NCBI GenBank assembly: GCA_018262705.1
Contig: JADFDQ010000007.1
Coordinates: 1 to 64,000, forward strand
Length of the DNA stretch: 64,000 nt
Reading direction: 5' to 3'
Source of the DNA: Xanthomonas sp.
GTDB taxonomy: Bacteria > Pseudomonadota > Gammaproteobacteria > Xanthomonadales > Xanthomonadaceae
The translations under genes were made by a program, and so were the position numbers. Position 1 is the first letter of the stretch. Each line of letters starts with the position of its first letter. Positions 1 to 8,024 of the stretch are shown here, one piece after another. The notes beneath the pieces are model-generated. The model made no database searches. It saw only the letters and a program-made list of their open reading frames with translations, and was not told where the DNA came from.

Positions 1-137
1 CAGGGGACAGGGGACAGGGGGCAGGGGACAGGGGACAGGGGACAGGGGACAGGGGACAGGGGACAGGGGACAGGGGACAGGGGACAGGGGACAGGGGACA
101 GGGGACAAGGGACAGGGGACAGGGGACAGGGGACAGA
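1..137. repeat. GGGGACA heptanucleotide minisatellite
   Basis: About 19 head-to-tail copies of the 7-base unit GGGGACA occupy the first bases of the window and continue beyond its left edge. Only two units deviate: one has an extra G in place of A (around 25-28) and one reads AAGGGACA (around 106-112). On the plus strand each unit is a run of four G separated by the triplet ACA, the arrangement that favours G-quadruplex folding. Heptanucleotide tandem repeats of similar style are known from cyanobacteria and other bacteria. Near-perfect unit identity implies recent expansion or ongoing slippage. The total length is unknown because the array is cut by the window start. Confidence 0.95.
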
Positions 138-343
138 ATTTGGTGGCTGAATCACTCAATGCATCTTTCGTGCCAACTTGCAATTTATTGATACGTAAAG
201 GATTATGTGATCTCATTTGTTAAAAATGCACAAAATAGATTCTTCTGTTTCTCTTAATGCACAAAATTCATGCATCGAGAATCCGTTAGTCTTGCGTCTT
301 CCGCTTTTCCCCTGTCCTCCGGCCCCAGCCCCCTGCCCCCTGC
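138..343 (+). promoter_or_regulatory. Leader region of uppP with candidate sigma-70 promoter
   Basis: This gene-free stretch is clearly richer in A and T than the genes around it. A plausible sigma-70 promoter reads TTGCAA at 178-183, a 17-base spacer, and GATTAT at 201-206, pointing at uppP. Downstream lie two exact copies of AATGCACAAAAT at 225-236 and 256-267, 31 bases apart, which could be a repeated operator. From about 305 to 342 the sequence turns C-rich and resembles the reverse complement of the upstream heptads. No Shine-Dalgarno sequence is visible before the uppP ATG. The promoter call rests on motif and spacing only. Confidence 0.45.
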
Positions 344-1198
344 ATGAACAACCTCCTCGCCGCCCTGCTGCTCGGCATCATCGAAGGCATCACCGAATTT
401 CTGCCGATCTCCAGCACCGGCCATCTGTTGATCGCCGAACACTGGCTGGGTGCGCGCAGCGAGTTGTTCAACATCGCCATTCAGGCCGGCGCCATCGTTG
501 CGGTGGTGCTGATCTATCGGGAACGGCTGTGGACGATGCTGTTGGCGTTTATCGGTCGTGGCGTTCCGGGTACGGATGTCGGAGCATCGACCGCGGATTC
601 GCCAGCGCATGCGCGCGGCTATGCGTGGAAGCTGATCGTGGCGTTTGTGGTCACGGCGGTTCTCGGTCTCGGGGTCAAAAAGCTGGGCTGGGAGTTGCCG
701 GACAAGGTGCATCCGATCGCCTGGGCGCTGGTGCTGGGTGCCGCGTGGATGCTTGTCGCCGAATACTTCGCGGCGCGCCGCGCGGCGCGCGAGGGCGAAC
801 GCACATCGATCGGTTGGACCGTGGCGATCCTCGTCGGCATCGCCCAGGTTGTGGCCGGCGTGTTTCCGGGCACCTCGCGCAGCGCGACCACCATCTTCAT
901 TGCGCTGCTGGCTGGCACCACCAGCCGGGTTGCGGCCACCGAATTCGCGTTTCTGGTCGGGATTCCGACCATGTTCGTCGCCACCGGCTATGAATTGCTG
1001 TCCCTGCTGCGCCACGGCGGCATCGGCAGTGAAGATTGGGCTGCGCTCGGGGTTGCGTTTGTGGCGGCGCTGGTGACCGCGTTCGTGTCCGTGAAGTGGC
1101 TGTTGCACTACATCCAGAGTCATCGCTTCACCTGGTTTGCGGTGTACCGCATCGCACTGGGCGTGGTGCTGCTGCTGTGGTTGCCGACCGGCAGCTGA
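344..1198 (+). CDS. uppP: Undecaprenyl-diphosphatase UppP (BacA family)
   Basis: This 284-residue integral membrane enzyme dephosphorylates undecaprenyl pyrophosphate to the monophosphate, recycling the lipid carrier of peptidoglycan and O-antigen synthesis; overexpression of the family gives bacitracin resistance. Both family signatures are visible: the Glu-rich motif EGITEFLPISSTGH at residues 14-27 and PGTSRSATT at 175-183, which form the active site. Hydrophobic segments run along the whole length, and the size is normal for the family. The ATG at 344 begins exactly at the conserved N-terminus. It has no visible ribosome site; the bases before it are a C-rich tract. A lipid A acyltransferase follows 2 bases downstream, so both are probably cotranscribed. 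Confidence 0.97.
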   Translation: MNNLLAALLLGIIEGITEFLPISSTGHLLIAEHWLGARSELFNIAIQAGAIVAVVLIYRERLWTMLLAFIGRGVPGTDVGASTADSPAHARGYAWKLIVAFVVTAVLGLGVKKLGWELPDKVHPIAWALVLGAAWMLVAEYFAARRAAREGERTSIGWTVAILVGIAQVVAGVFPGTSRSATTIFIALLAGTTSRVAATEFAFLVGIPTMFVATGYELLSLLRHGGIGSEDWAALGVAFVAALVTAFVSVKWLLHYIQSHRFTWFAVYRIALGVVLLLWLPTGS

Positions 1199-1200
1199 CG

Positions 1201-2124
1201 ATGGCCAAGCTTGGCGCCGCCCTGCTCTACCTCCTGGCATGGCTGGCGGCGCGCCTGCCTTGGGCGCTGCAGGGCTGGATTGCCGATGCGATGGCGTGGC
1301 TGTGGATCGCGCGCGATGCACGCGAAGCGCGGGTGACGCGGCGCAATATGGAATTGATCCGCCCGGATCTGGACGCAGGCGGACGCGAGTCGTTGCTGCG
1401 CGACATTCTGCGCACGACCCTGCGGCAGACGCTGGAGACGCTGCGGTTCTGGACGCGGCCGGCGGCGCGCAACCTGGGCGATATCGTCGAGATCCACGGC
1501 GAGCCACTGTTCGACGCGGCAGTGCAGGATCGGCGCGGGCTGATCGTTGCCGCGCCGCATATGGGCAATTGGGAATTGCTAAACCAGTGGCTGGCGCAGA
1601 AAACGCCATTGGCCATTTTGTACCGGCCGCCGGAATCGGCCGTGGGCGAAGCCTTCCTGCGCCGCGTGCGCGCCAATGCCGGTGGCGATGTCGAGCAGGT
1701 GCGCGCCGAGGCATCGGGCGTGCGCAGCTTGCTCAAACGCCTGCAAAAAGGCGGAGTGATCGGCATCCTGCCGGATCAGCAACCCAAGGCCGGCGAAGGC
1801 GAATTCGCGCCGTTCTTCGGCAAGCCGGCGTTGACGATGACGTTGCTCGGGCGCTTGGCCAATCGCAGTGGCGCGCGGGTGCTGCTGTGCTGGTGCCAGC
1901 GCTTGCCGGGAACGGGTGCGCCAACGTTCGCGCTGCATATCGAAGCCGCGCCCGAGGGCGTGGCCGCTGCCGATCCGAAGTTGGCGGTGGCGGCGCTCAA
2001 TGCCGGTGTGGAAGCGGTGGCGCGCCGCGATTTCGTCCAGTACCAGTGGACCTACAAGCGCTATTCGATGCAGCCGCCCGATTGCAGCGACGCGGTCAAT
2101 CCGTACATCGACCTGTATCGCTGA
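1201..2124 (+). CDS. Lipid A biosynthesis acyltransferase (LpxL/HtrB family)
   Basis: This 307-residue protein belongs to the LpxL/LpxM/HtrB family, which transfers a secondary acyl chain from acyl-ACP to the lipid A precursor at the inner membrane. The catalytic HX4E motif is visible as HMGNWE at residues 120-125, and the N-terminus has a hydrophobic anchor around residues 3-20. The later segment PDQQPKAGEGEFAPFFG also matches the family. The ATG at 1201 follows the uppP stop by 2 bases, and an in-frame extension upstream would overlap uppP, so this start is preferred. Which acyl position is modified cannot be read from the sequence. Confidence 0.92.
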   Translation: MAKLGAALLYLLAWLAARLPWALQGWIADAMAWLWIARDAREARVTRRNMELIRPDLDAGGRESLLRDILRTTLRQTLETLRFWTRPAARNLGDIVEIHGEPLFDAAVQDRRGLIVAAPHMGNWELLNQWLAQKTPLAILYRPPESAVGEAFLRRVRANAGGDVEQVRAEASGVRSLLKRLQKGGVIGILPDQQPKAGEGEFAPFFGKPALTMTLLGRLANRSGARVLLCWCQRLPGTGAPTFALHIEAAPEGVAAADPKLAVAALNAGVEAVARRDFVQYQWTYKRYSMQPPDCSDAVNPYIDLYR

Positions 2125-2160
2125 ACCGGCAGCGTTGTCCCAAGCGGGAAATGCCGCCGA

Positions 2161-3285
2161 TCAGTGTGTTCCAGACGTCGGGCCACCTTGGCTGGCCAGT
2201 TCAAGGAACAGGGCTGCGTAGCGTTGGCGCATCAGTTCGCGGCCATGGCACTCGAACGCTGTGGCGCGCGCATTCGCGGCCATCCGCGCGGCGTCTTCCG
2301 GATGCTCCAGCAGGCGCGCCAACGCATCGGCCAGCGCATTGGCATCGCCTTCCGCCACCAACAAGCCGTCTTCGCCGTCGTGAAGGACTTCGCGCACCCC
2401 CGGCACGGCGCTGCCGATGACGGCGCAGCCTGCCGCCATGCCCTCCAGCAGCGCCAGCGGCATGCCTTCGTAATGGGTGGCAAGCACGCAGACCTTATGC
2501 GTCATGAGGCGCTGCGGCACGTCGCGCACCACGCCGAGAAATTGCACCAGATCGGCGATGCCGAGTTTCGCCGCCAGCAGTTCCAGCGGCGCACGGTGCA
2601 GCGCCTTGCCACCGCCGGCCAGCTGCAGCGGCACGTCCAGCCCGCGCTGGCGAAGCAGGGCGATCGCGCGCAGCAAGCTGGCGTGGTCTTTCTGTCTGGA
2701 GAACCGCGCCACCATCACCACGCCGGGAATGCGCTCGGCAAACGGACGCGCGTTGGCTTCGGAAAACGGCGCAAGATTGATGCCGTTCGGAATCGCGATG
2801 GTGCGCTCGGGCGGCATACCCATGGCCAGCAACACGTGCCGCACGCCTTCCGAGCAGCCGACGATGCGGTCGGTGCGCTCGGCCAGCCAGCGGGTTTGGG
2901 CAAGCCGCAGCCGGGTGTAGCGCTCGCGGGTGTTGTGTTCGACGTGGACCAGGTGCGGCACCCCGGCCAGCAGGCCGGCGTAGCGGCCCCAGAGGTGTTC
3001 GGAAAATCCGTGCGCCACCAGCACGTCGGGGCGGAATTGCCGGCACACGCTCGCCAGCGCCGGAATCGTGGCCAGATGCGACCAGCCAGGAACCAGCCGC
3101 AGCGGCACGCCGTCGCGTTGCAATTCCTCGATGCGCGCCTTCGGGGTGTGGCGTTTCTTGCGCAGCACCAGCAGCGACTCGATGGCGTCGCTGTGACGCG
3201 CGGCGTTGACCAGTTGCAGCGCGACCTGGGTGGCGCCACCGGAGAACCCGCCGGTGACGAAGTGCAGGACGCGCACGCGGCTCAT
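2161..3285 (-). CDS. Glycosyltransferase family 4 (GT-B fold)
   Basis: A 374-residue GT-B glycosyltransferase. The N-terminal donor-proximal loop reads GGFSGGATQVA, the linker begins VVMVARFSRQKDH, and the C-terminal nucleotide-sugar site carries EGMPLALLEGMAAG followed by PGVREVLHDGEDG, all typical of GT4 enzymes that build lipopolysaccharide or exopolysaccharide. The start at 3285 is chosen because its ATG overlaps the TGA of the upstream GT39 gene (ATGA), indicating translational coupling; a longer in-frame version would reach into that gene. The sugar donor and acceptor are not identifiable. It is the last gene of the def-fmt-rsmB-GT39-GT4 run. Confidence 0.9.
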   Translation of the reverse strand: MSRVRVLHFVTGGFSGGATQVALQLVNAARHSDAIESLLVLRKKRHTPKARIEELQRDGVPLRLVPGWSHLATIPALASVCRQFRPDVLVAHGFSEHLWGRYAGLLAGVPHLVHVEHNTRERYTRLRLAQTRWLAERTDRIVGCSEGVRHVLLAMGMPPERTIAIPNGINLAPFSEANARPFAERIPGVVMVARFSRQKDHASLLRAIALLRQRGLDVPLQLAGGGKALHRAPLELLAAKLGIADLVQFLGVVRDVPQRLMTHKVCVLATHYEGMPLALLEGMAAGCAVIGSAVPGVREVLHDGEDGLLVAEGDANALADALARLLEHPEDAARMAANARATAFECHGRELMRQRYAALFLELASQGGPTSGTH

Positions 3286-4958
3286 CGGCAGCTTGCCGTC
3301 GTGGGCGCATCCATCAGCCACCAGCGCCGACCGTTGGCGATGCCCATGTCGCGCGCTTCCGGCTTGTCCACGCAGGCGGGCAGGCCGTCGCCTTCTTCGA
3401 CCAGCAGCCAGCGCGTGGCGGGCTGTTGCAGTTGCCAGCGCACGCCATCGACAAATTGCTGCGCAGGGTCGCGCTTGAAGCCGAAATCGGTGGCGGGGCG
3501 GTCGGCCATCAGCAGTTGTTGTTCACGCCAGCCGACCAGTCCCAGTTGGGCGCCGGGGCCGATGGCCTGGCCGACGCTTCGCATCAGGCCGCGCGATGAG
3601 CTGCCGTCGTTGAGCAGTGGCGTACCGACCAGCGAATACAGCAGCCATAACGCGGTCAGCATCGCGATCAGTGCGTAATGCGCACGCTTGCGGCCGAACC
3701 ACAGGCACGCGCCCAGCCCGAAGCCGCCGCTGGCGATAAACATCCACGCCAACCCGAGCGCGACATGGGCATCGCGTCCATCCATGAAGCGGCGCTCAAA
3801 CTTGGGATCGCCGGCGAGCATGGCGATCCCGGCGCCCAGCGCAGCCAGTGAAAACACCGCCACGAAGCCCAGCAGCAAGCGCTGCGCATTGGGCTTGCGC
3901 AGCAGGCCGGGTAGTAGCGGTGCCAGCGCCAGACACAGCATCGGCAGCGCCGGCAAAATGTACATATCGCGCTTGCCGGAGGGGATGCTGAAGAACACGA
4001 ACACTAGCAGCACCCAACCCAGCAGCACGGCATAGCGCGCATCCCGCCGTTGCAAGCGGTGCTTCCACGCGAAGATCGCCCACGGCAACGCCAGCACCGT
4101 GGGCAGCCAGTTGCTGAGCGCCACTTCGATGAAGTACCACGGCGGCTGGCCGTGGTGCCAGGAATTGGCGTAGCGGGTGACGGTCTGCCGCAGCAAAATG
4201 TCATCGACATACGCGCGGTAGGCATCGCCGCCATTGCCCAGCGCGGCCATCAACATCGGCAGCAACCACACGCCGCAGGCGACGAAAAAGGCCAGCGGAC
4301 CAATCCAGAACTTGGGATTGCTGGCATCCACGCGCACATGCGCCCAGCCGCGTAGCGAGGCAATCCCGGCCGGGATCAGCAACAGCAGCGCGATTACGCC
4401 CACGCCCTTGGTAATCGTGCCCAAGCCTGCCGCTGCCCAGCCCAGCGCCCACATGCGCCAGTCGGGGCCCTTCCACACATGCCGCAGCAGGCCGTAGCAG
4501 GACAGGGTGATCCAGAACACCACCGTCGGATCGATCTGCGCTTTCTTGGACTGCCAGGTGAACTGGATGGTCAGCAGCACCGCCCAGCCGGCGTAGATGC
4601 CCACCCGTGGCGTCCACAGCCGCTTGCCCAGGTCGACCACACACCACAACGTGCCCAGCGCCGCCAATAGCGAGGGCAGCAAAAACGCGATACGCAGATT
4701 GCCGGTCAGCCACAGCAGGCTGGCCTGCATCCACATGAACAGCGGCGGCTTGTCCGAATAGAGTTCGATGCCGCGGTGGGGAAACAGCCAGTTGCCGCTT
4801 TCCACCATGTGTTTGGCCACCAGCGCGAAGCGCGGCTCGTCGGCCGGCCACGGGTCACGCAGACCAAGGCCGGTGGCGAGGATCAACAGGGCAAACAGCC
4901 AAAACAGCCAGAGGTCGCGGCGAGTGCGAGTCATGCCGATAGTGTGGCCGACAGGCAT
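3282..4958 (-). CDS. ArnT/PMT-like GT39 family glycosyltransferase, membrane
   Basis: This 558-residue polytopic membrane protein resembles ArnT and protein-mannosyltransferase family GT39, which move sugars from a polyprenyl-phosphate donor onto lipid A or proteins at the periplasmic face. The family signature is present near the N-terminus: WPADEPRFALVAKHM with the catalytic Asp-Glu pair, then YSDKPPLFMW. About ten hydrophobic segments follow and a soluble domain ends the protein. The start codon at 4958 overlaps the rsmB stop by one base (TGATG). An alternative ATG at 4934 removes eight residues. The substrate is unknown; the neighbouring GT4 gene and the LAB_N/GT2 pair at 40.8-41.9 kb suggest envelope glycan decoration. 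Confidence 0.85.
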   Translation of the reverse strand: MPVGHTIGMTRTRRDLWLFWLFALLILATGLGLRDPWPADEPRFALVAKHMVESGNWLFPHRGIELYSDKPPLFMWMQASLLWLTGNLRIAFLLPSLLAALGTLWCVVDLGKRLWTPRVGIYAGWAVLLTIQFTWQSKKAQIDPTVVFWITLSCYGLLRHVWKGPDWRMWALGWAAAGLGTITKGVGVIALLLLIPAGIASLRGWAHVRVDASNPKFWIGPLAFFVACGVWLLPMLMAALGNGGDAYRAYVDDILLRQTVTRYANSWHHGQPPWYFIEVALSNWLPTVLALPWAIFAWKHRLQRRDARYAVLLGWVLLVFVFFSIPSGKRDMYILPALPMLCLALAPLLPGLLRKPNAQRLLLGFVAVFSLAALGAGIAMLAGDPKFERRFMDGRDAHVALGLAWMFIASGGFGLGACLWFGRKRAHYALIAMLTALWLLYSLVGTPLLNDGSSSRGLMRSVGQAIGPGAQLGLVGWREQQLLMADRPATDFGFKRDPAQQFVDGVRWQLQQPATRWLLVEEGDGLPACVDKPEARDMGIANGRRWWLMDAPTTASCR

Positions 4959-6247
4959 CAGGTTTTGATCAGCCGCGCACAGAAAAACCCGTCCATGCCG
5001 CCTTCGCCGGGCAGGCGCTGGTGCCCAAAGCCGGTGTCATGGCCGAAGTGGGCGTCCAGCGGTGCGAGCGCGGCATCGGCGGTACGGGCAAGGAAGGCTT
5101 CGATTTGCGCGCTGTTTTCGGCGCGCACGATTGAGCAGGTGGCGTACACCAGCGTGCCGCCGGGGGCCAGCAGCGGCCACAGCGCATCCAGTAATTGCGC
5201 TTGGATGATGGCCAGTGCCACCACATCGGTTTCGCGCCGATGCAGCAGCACATCGGGCTGCCGGCGCACGATGCCGCTGGCGCTGCACGGGGCGTCGATC
5301 AGGATCGCGTCGAATGGCGTGCCGCCCCACCACGCTTGGGTGTGCGTGGCATCGGCGATGTGCACGTCGATACCCAGTTGCAGCCGCGTGAAGGTCTCGC
5401 GCATCCGCCGAACGCGGCGGGCATCCACATCGAGTGCGGTGATGTGCAAGCTGGCATCACGTTCGGCCAGATGCGCGGCTTTGCCGCCGGGGGCGGCGCA
5501 GGCATCCAGCACGCGCGCATGCGCCGCAGGCGCCAACGCATCGGCCACCGCTTGCGCCGCGCCGTCCTGCACCGAGACCGCGCCATTCTTGAAGTCGGGC
5601 AGTTGCTGCACCGGCAGCGAGGCCTCCAGCCGCAGTGCGTCGGCCAAATCCGGGGCGGTCTGCGCGGTGATGCCGGCCGCGTGCAGGGCTGCCAAATAGG
5701 CATCGCGCGCGTGCATGCGGCGGTTCACGCGCAGCCACAGCGGCGCTTCCTGCGCGCTGGCGGCAAAAATCGCATCGGCCTGTTGCGGCCAGTCGGCGCG
5801 CACTTGCTGCGCCAGCCAGTGCGGCCACGCGGCATCGGCCGCCGCCTGCGGCAGGCCTTCGCGCTGCGCACGCCGCAACAAGGCATTGACCATGCCGGCT
5901 TGATGCACACGTTTCATCGCGCGCGCAGCCTCCACCGTGGCGTCCACAGCGGCATGCGCGGGCAGGCCGAGTTCCAATTGCGCAAACCCGGTCAGCAGCA
6001 AGGCGTGCAGGTCGTGGTCGCGCACGCCGAAGGGTTCTTGCAACCACTGCGCCAGCGCTGTATCCATGCGTGCGCGCTGGCGCAGCGCCGTCATCACGAT
6101 GGCCTCGACCAAGGCGCGGTCGCGCGGGTCGGGCAGCGTTGGCAGTGCGCTGCCCAATGCAGCCTTCAGTGAGCGCCCGTGATGCAGCACGTCTTCCAGC
6201 ACCTTGGCCGCGGTCACGCGGCTGGCAACGCCGAGCCCTGCGTTCAT
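4958..6247 (-). CDS. rsmB: 16S rRNA (cytosine-967-C5)-methyltransferase RsmB
   Basis: The 429-residue enzyme methylates C967 of 16S rRNA using S-adenosylmethionine. An N-terminal NusB-like RNA-binding domain (about residues 8-135) precedes a Rossmann methyltransferase domain. Visible motifs are the SAM loop VLDACAAPGGKAAHLAE, motif IV DAPCSASG with the releasing cysteine, and motif VI YATCSIVRAEN with the catalytic cysteine. Length is normal. It lies in the classic def-fmt-rsmB order, but is separated from fmt by a palindromic repeat element. Its stop overlaps the start of the GT39 gene. Confidence 0.96.
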   Translation of the reverse strand: MNAGLGVASRVTAAKVLEDVLHHGRSLKAALGSALPTLPDPRDRALVEAIVMTALRQRARMDTALAQWLQEPFGVRDHDLHALLLTGFAQLELGLPAHAAVDATVEAARAMKRVHQAGMVNALLRRAQREGLPQAAADAAWPHWLAQQVRADWPQQADAIFAASAQEAPLWLRVNRRMHARDAYLAALHAAGITAQTAPDLADALRLEASLPVQQLPDFKNGAVSVQDGAAQAVADALAPAAHARVLDACAAPGGKAAHLAERDASLHITALDVDARRVRRMRETFTRLQLGIDVHIADATHTQAWWGGTPFDAILIDAPCSASGIVRRQPDVLLHRRETDVVALAIIQAQLLDALWPLLAPGGTLVYATCSIVRAENSAQIEAFLARTADAALAPLDAHFGHDTGFGHQRLPGEGGMDGFFCARLIKT

Positions 6248-6264
6248 CGAGGGCTCCCGACGGT

Positions 6265-6366
6265 CGTCATCCCGGCGAAAGCCGGGACCCAGCTTCTGCT
6301 TTTTTCGACAGACGCAATGACAAGGGCAACATGAAGGGCTGGATCCCGGCTTTTGCCGGGATGACG
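6265..6366. repeat. Palindromic intergenic element (CGTCATCCCGGC family)
   Basis: An element of about 102 bases with inverted ends: the left end reads CGTCATCCCGGCGAAAGCC and the right end its complement, GGCTTTTGCCGGGATGACG. Each end is itself a small hairpin. Internal bases are mostly unpaired. It sits between fmt and rsmB inside a minus-strand gene run. Related elements occur at 37482-37505, 44763-44823 and 46865-46944. It looks like a non-autonomous miniature repeat; no transposase is linked. Confidence 0.85.
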
Positions 6367-6433
6367 GGTAAGCGGCGCCGCGTATGTTCCGTGGGCGTTG
6401 GCATGATGTGCAAAGGAAGCAGCGCGCATCGAG

Positions 6434-7354
6434 CTACGATCCCAGAAGATCGCGACGGGCATTGCGGTAATCCTGTGCGCTGATCGGTTTGCCGCCGTCG
6501 CGCTGCAAGCTGAGCAGGCGCAGCACGCCTTGCCCGCAGGCGATGTCGATGCCCTCGCGCCCTGCGCCCAGCACGCGCCCCGGGGCGGCGTTGTGGGTTT
6601 CGTCCAGCGCACGTGCGGCATGGATGCGCACGCGCTCGTCGAGCAGCTGCGCTTCGGCCACCGGCCACGGGTTGAATGCGCGCACTTTGTTGGCCAGCGT
6701 GATCGCCGATTGTGACCAATCCAGCTTGGCTTCGGCTTTGTCCAGCTTGTGCGCGTAGGTCACGCCCTCGGTGGATTGCGGCTTGGGCGGCAGCACGATC
6801 GTGGCGCGCAGCAGACCCAGTGCATCGGCCAGCACGCGCGCGCCGAGTTCGGCCAGGCGGTCGTGCAGCTGGCCGCCGGTGTCATCGGGGCCGATGTCGA
6901 TCGCCTGCGCGAGCAGCACCGGGCCGGTGTCGAGCCCTTTTTCCATTTGCATCAGGCACACGCCGGTTTGGCGGTCGCCGGCTTCGATCGCGCGCTGGAT
7001 CGGCGCCGCGCCGCGCCAACGCGGCAGCAAGGATGCATGCACGTTCCAGCAACCGTATTCGGGAATATCCAGCACCGACTGCGGCAGCAGCAGGCCGTAG
7101 GCCACCACCACCATCAGGTCGGGCTTGAGGGCGCGCAGCGTGCGTCTGGACTCGGCGCTGCGGAAATTGTCCGGCTGGAATACCGGAATGCCGCGCTGCA
7201 CGGCTTCCAGTTTGACCGGCGAAGCCGTTAGCCCGCGTCCGCGCCCGGCCGGGCGGTCGGGTTGGGTGTACACGCCCACCACTTCGCCGCGCAAGGCCGC
7301 GGCGCGCAGGCAGGGCACGGCGAAGTCGGGCGTGCCCGCAAAGACGATACGCAT
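6434..7354 (-). CDS. fmt: Methionyl-tRNA formyltransferase
   Basis: The 306-residue enzyme formylates initiator Met-tRNA from 10-formyltetrahydrofolate. The N-terminus [13 protein letters not shown] and the folate/catalytic loop [18 protein letters not shown] with the Asn-His-Asp catalytic set (NVHAS and LDTGPV) are diagnostic, followed by the OB-fold C-terminal domain that grips the tRNA. Size and motifs are complete. The gene begins 4 bases after the def stop, so the two act and are expressed together. Confidence 0.97.
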   Translation of the reverse strand: MRIVFAGTPDFAVPCLRAAALRGEVVGVYTQPDRPAGRGRGLTASPVKLEAVQRGIPVFQPDNFRSAESRRTLRALKPDLMVVVAYGLLLPQSVLDIPEYGCWNVHASLLPRWRGAAPIQRAIEAGDRQTGVCLMQMEKGLDTGPVLLAQAIDIGPDDTGGQLHDRLAELGARVLADALGLLRATIVLPPKPQSTEGVTYAHKLDKAEAKLDWSQSAITLANKVRAFNPWPVAEAQLLDERVRIHAARALDETHNAAPGRVLGAGREGIDIACGQGVLRLLSLQRDGGKPISAQDYRNARRDLLGS

Positions 7355-7358
7355 TGGT

Positions 7359-7871
7359 TCAGGCCGCGCTGCGCTTGGCCTTCAGCAACTTCTTGCGGAC
7401 CATTTCACGTTTGAGCGGGGTGAGGTAGTCGACGAACAACTTGCCTTCCAGATGGTCCATTTCGTGCTGGATGCACACCGCCAGCAGGCCGTCGGCGTCG
7501 AGCGTGAACGGTTGGCCGTGGCGATCCAGCGCTTCGACAGTGATCGTCGCGGCGCGGGTGACGTCGGCGAAGATATTCGGGATCGACAGGCAGCCTTCCT
7601 GATAGACCTGCTCGCCGTCGCGGGCGGTGATCTTCGGGTTCACGAACACCCGCGGCGCATCGTGTTCATCGCTCACGTCCATCACCATGAAGCGCTTGTG
7701 CACGTCGACCTGACTGGCGGCAAGGCCAATCCCGGGGGCTTCGTACATGGTTTCGAACATGTTGTCGAACAGGGTCTGGAAGGCCGGCGTGGCCAGTTCG
7801 GCCGGGTCGACCTCGGCCGCGCGGGTGCGCAGGCGAGGGTCGGGAAATTCGAGGATCGGAAGCAGTGCCAT
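7359..7871 (-). CDS. def: Peptide deformylase
   Basis: This 170-residue metalloprotease removes the formyl group from nascent proteins. All three family motifs are seen: GIGLAASQV (motif 1), EGCLSIP (motif 2, metal-ligand Cys) and QHEMDHLEG (motif 3, two metal-ligand His and the catalytic Glu). The start at 7871 gives the usual [16 protein letters not shown]-terminus; a longer in-frame start would intrude into the divergent promoter region. A TACAAT-like -10 element can be seen on the minus strand at about 7918-7923 but no convincing -35 goes with it. Confidence 0.96.
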   Translation of the reverse strand: MALLPILEFPDPRLRTRAAEVDPAELATPAFQTLFDNMFETMYEAPGIGLAASQVDVHKRFMVMDVSDEHDAPRVFVNPKITARDGEQVYQEGCLSIPNIFADVTRAATITVEALDRHGQPFTLDADGLLAVCIQHEMDHLEGKLFVDYLTPLKREMVRKKLLKAKRSAA

Positions 7872-7946
7872 GGGTGGAAATCCGCAAATCAGGGCCGATT
7901 TTTGCCGTCGACCGGGGATTGTAACGAGGCCAACCTGCATGCAGGC

Positions 7947-7977
7947 TTGCCAGATGCGTCGAAATGTGAGCTATATT
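7947..7977 (+). promoter_or_regulatory. Candidate sigma-70 promoter of the LysM-dprA gene run
   Basis: In the 153-base gap between divergent def and the LysM gene, TTGCCA (7947-7952) is followed after 19 bases by TATATT (7972-7977), about 45 bases before the LysM start codon. The spacer is slightly long; reading the -10 as CTATAT gives 18 bases. Motif-based call only. Confidence 0.4.
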
Positions 7978-8024
7978 GGCGCAGCTTGGGGGCTTTTGCG
8001 AATCGCAGCGGGGAGATAGCGACC

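Noticed and set aside
1-137. CRISPR array
   Set aside because: The repeat is 7 bases with no spacers; it is a simple minisatellite.
7125-8024. Long N-terminal extension of the LysM protein
   Set aside because: It is antisense to fmt and def, whose motifs are complete; the signal peptide begins at 8025.
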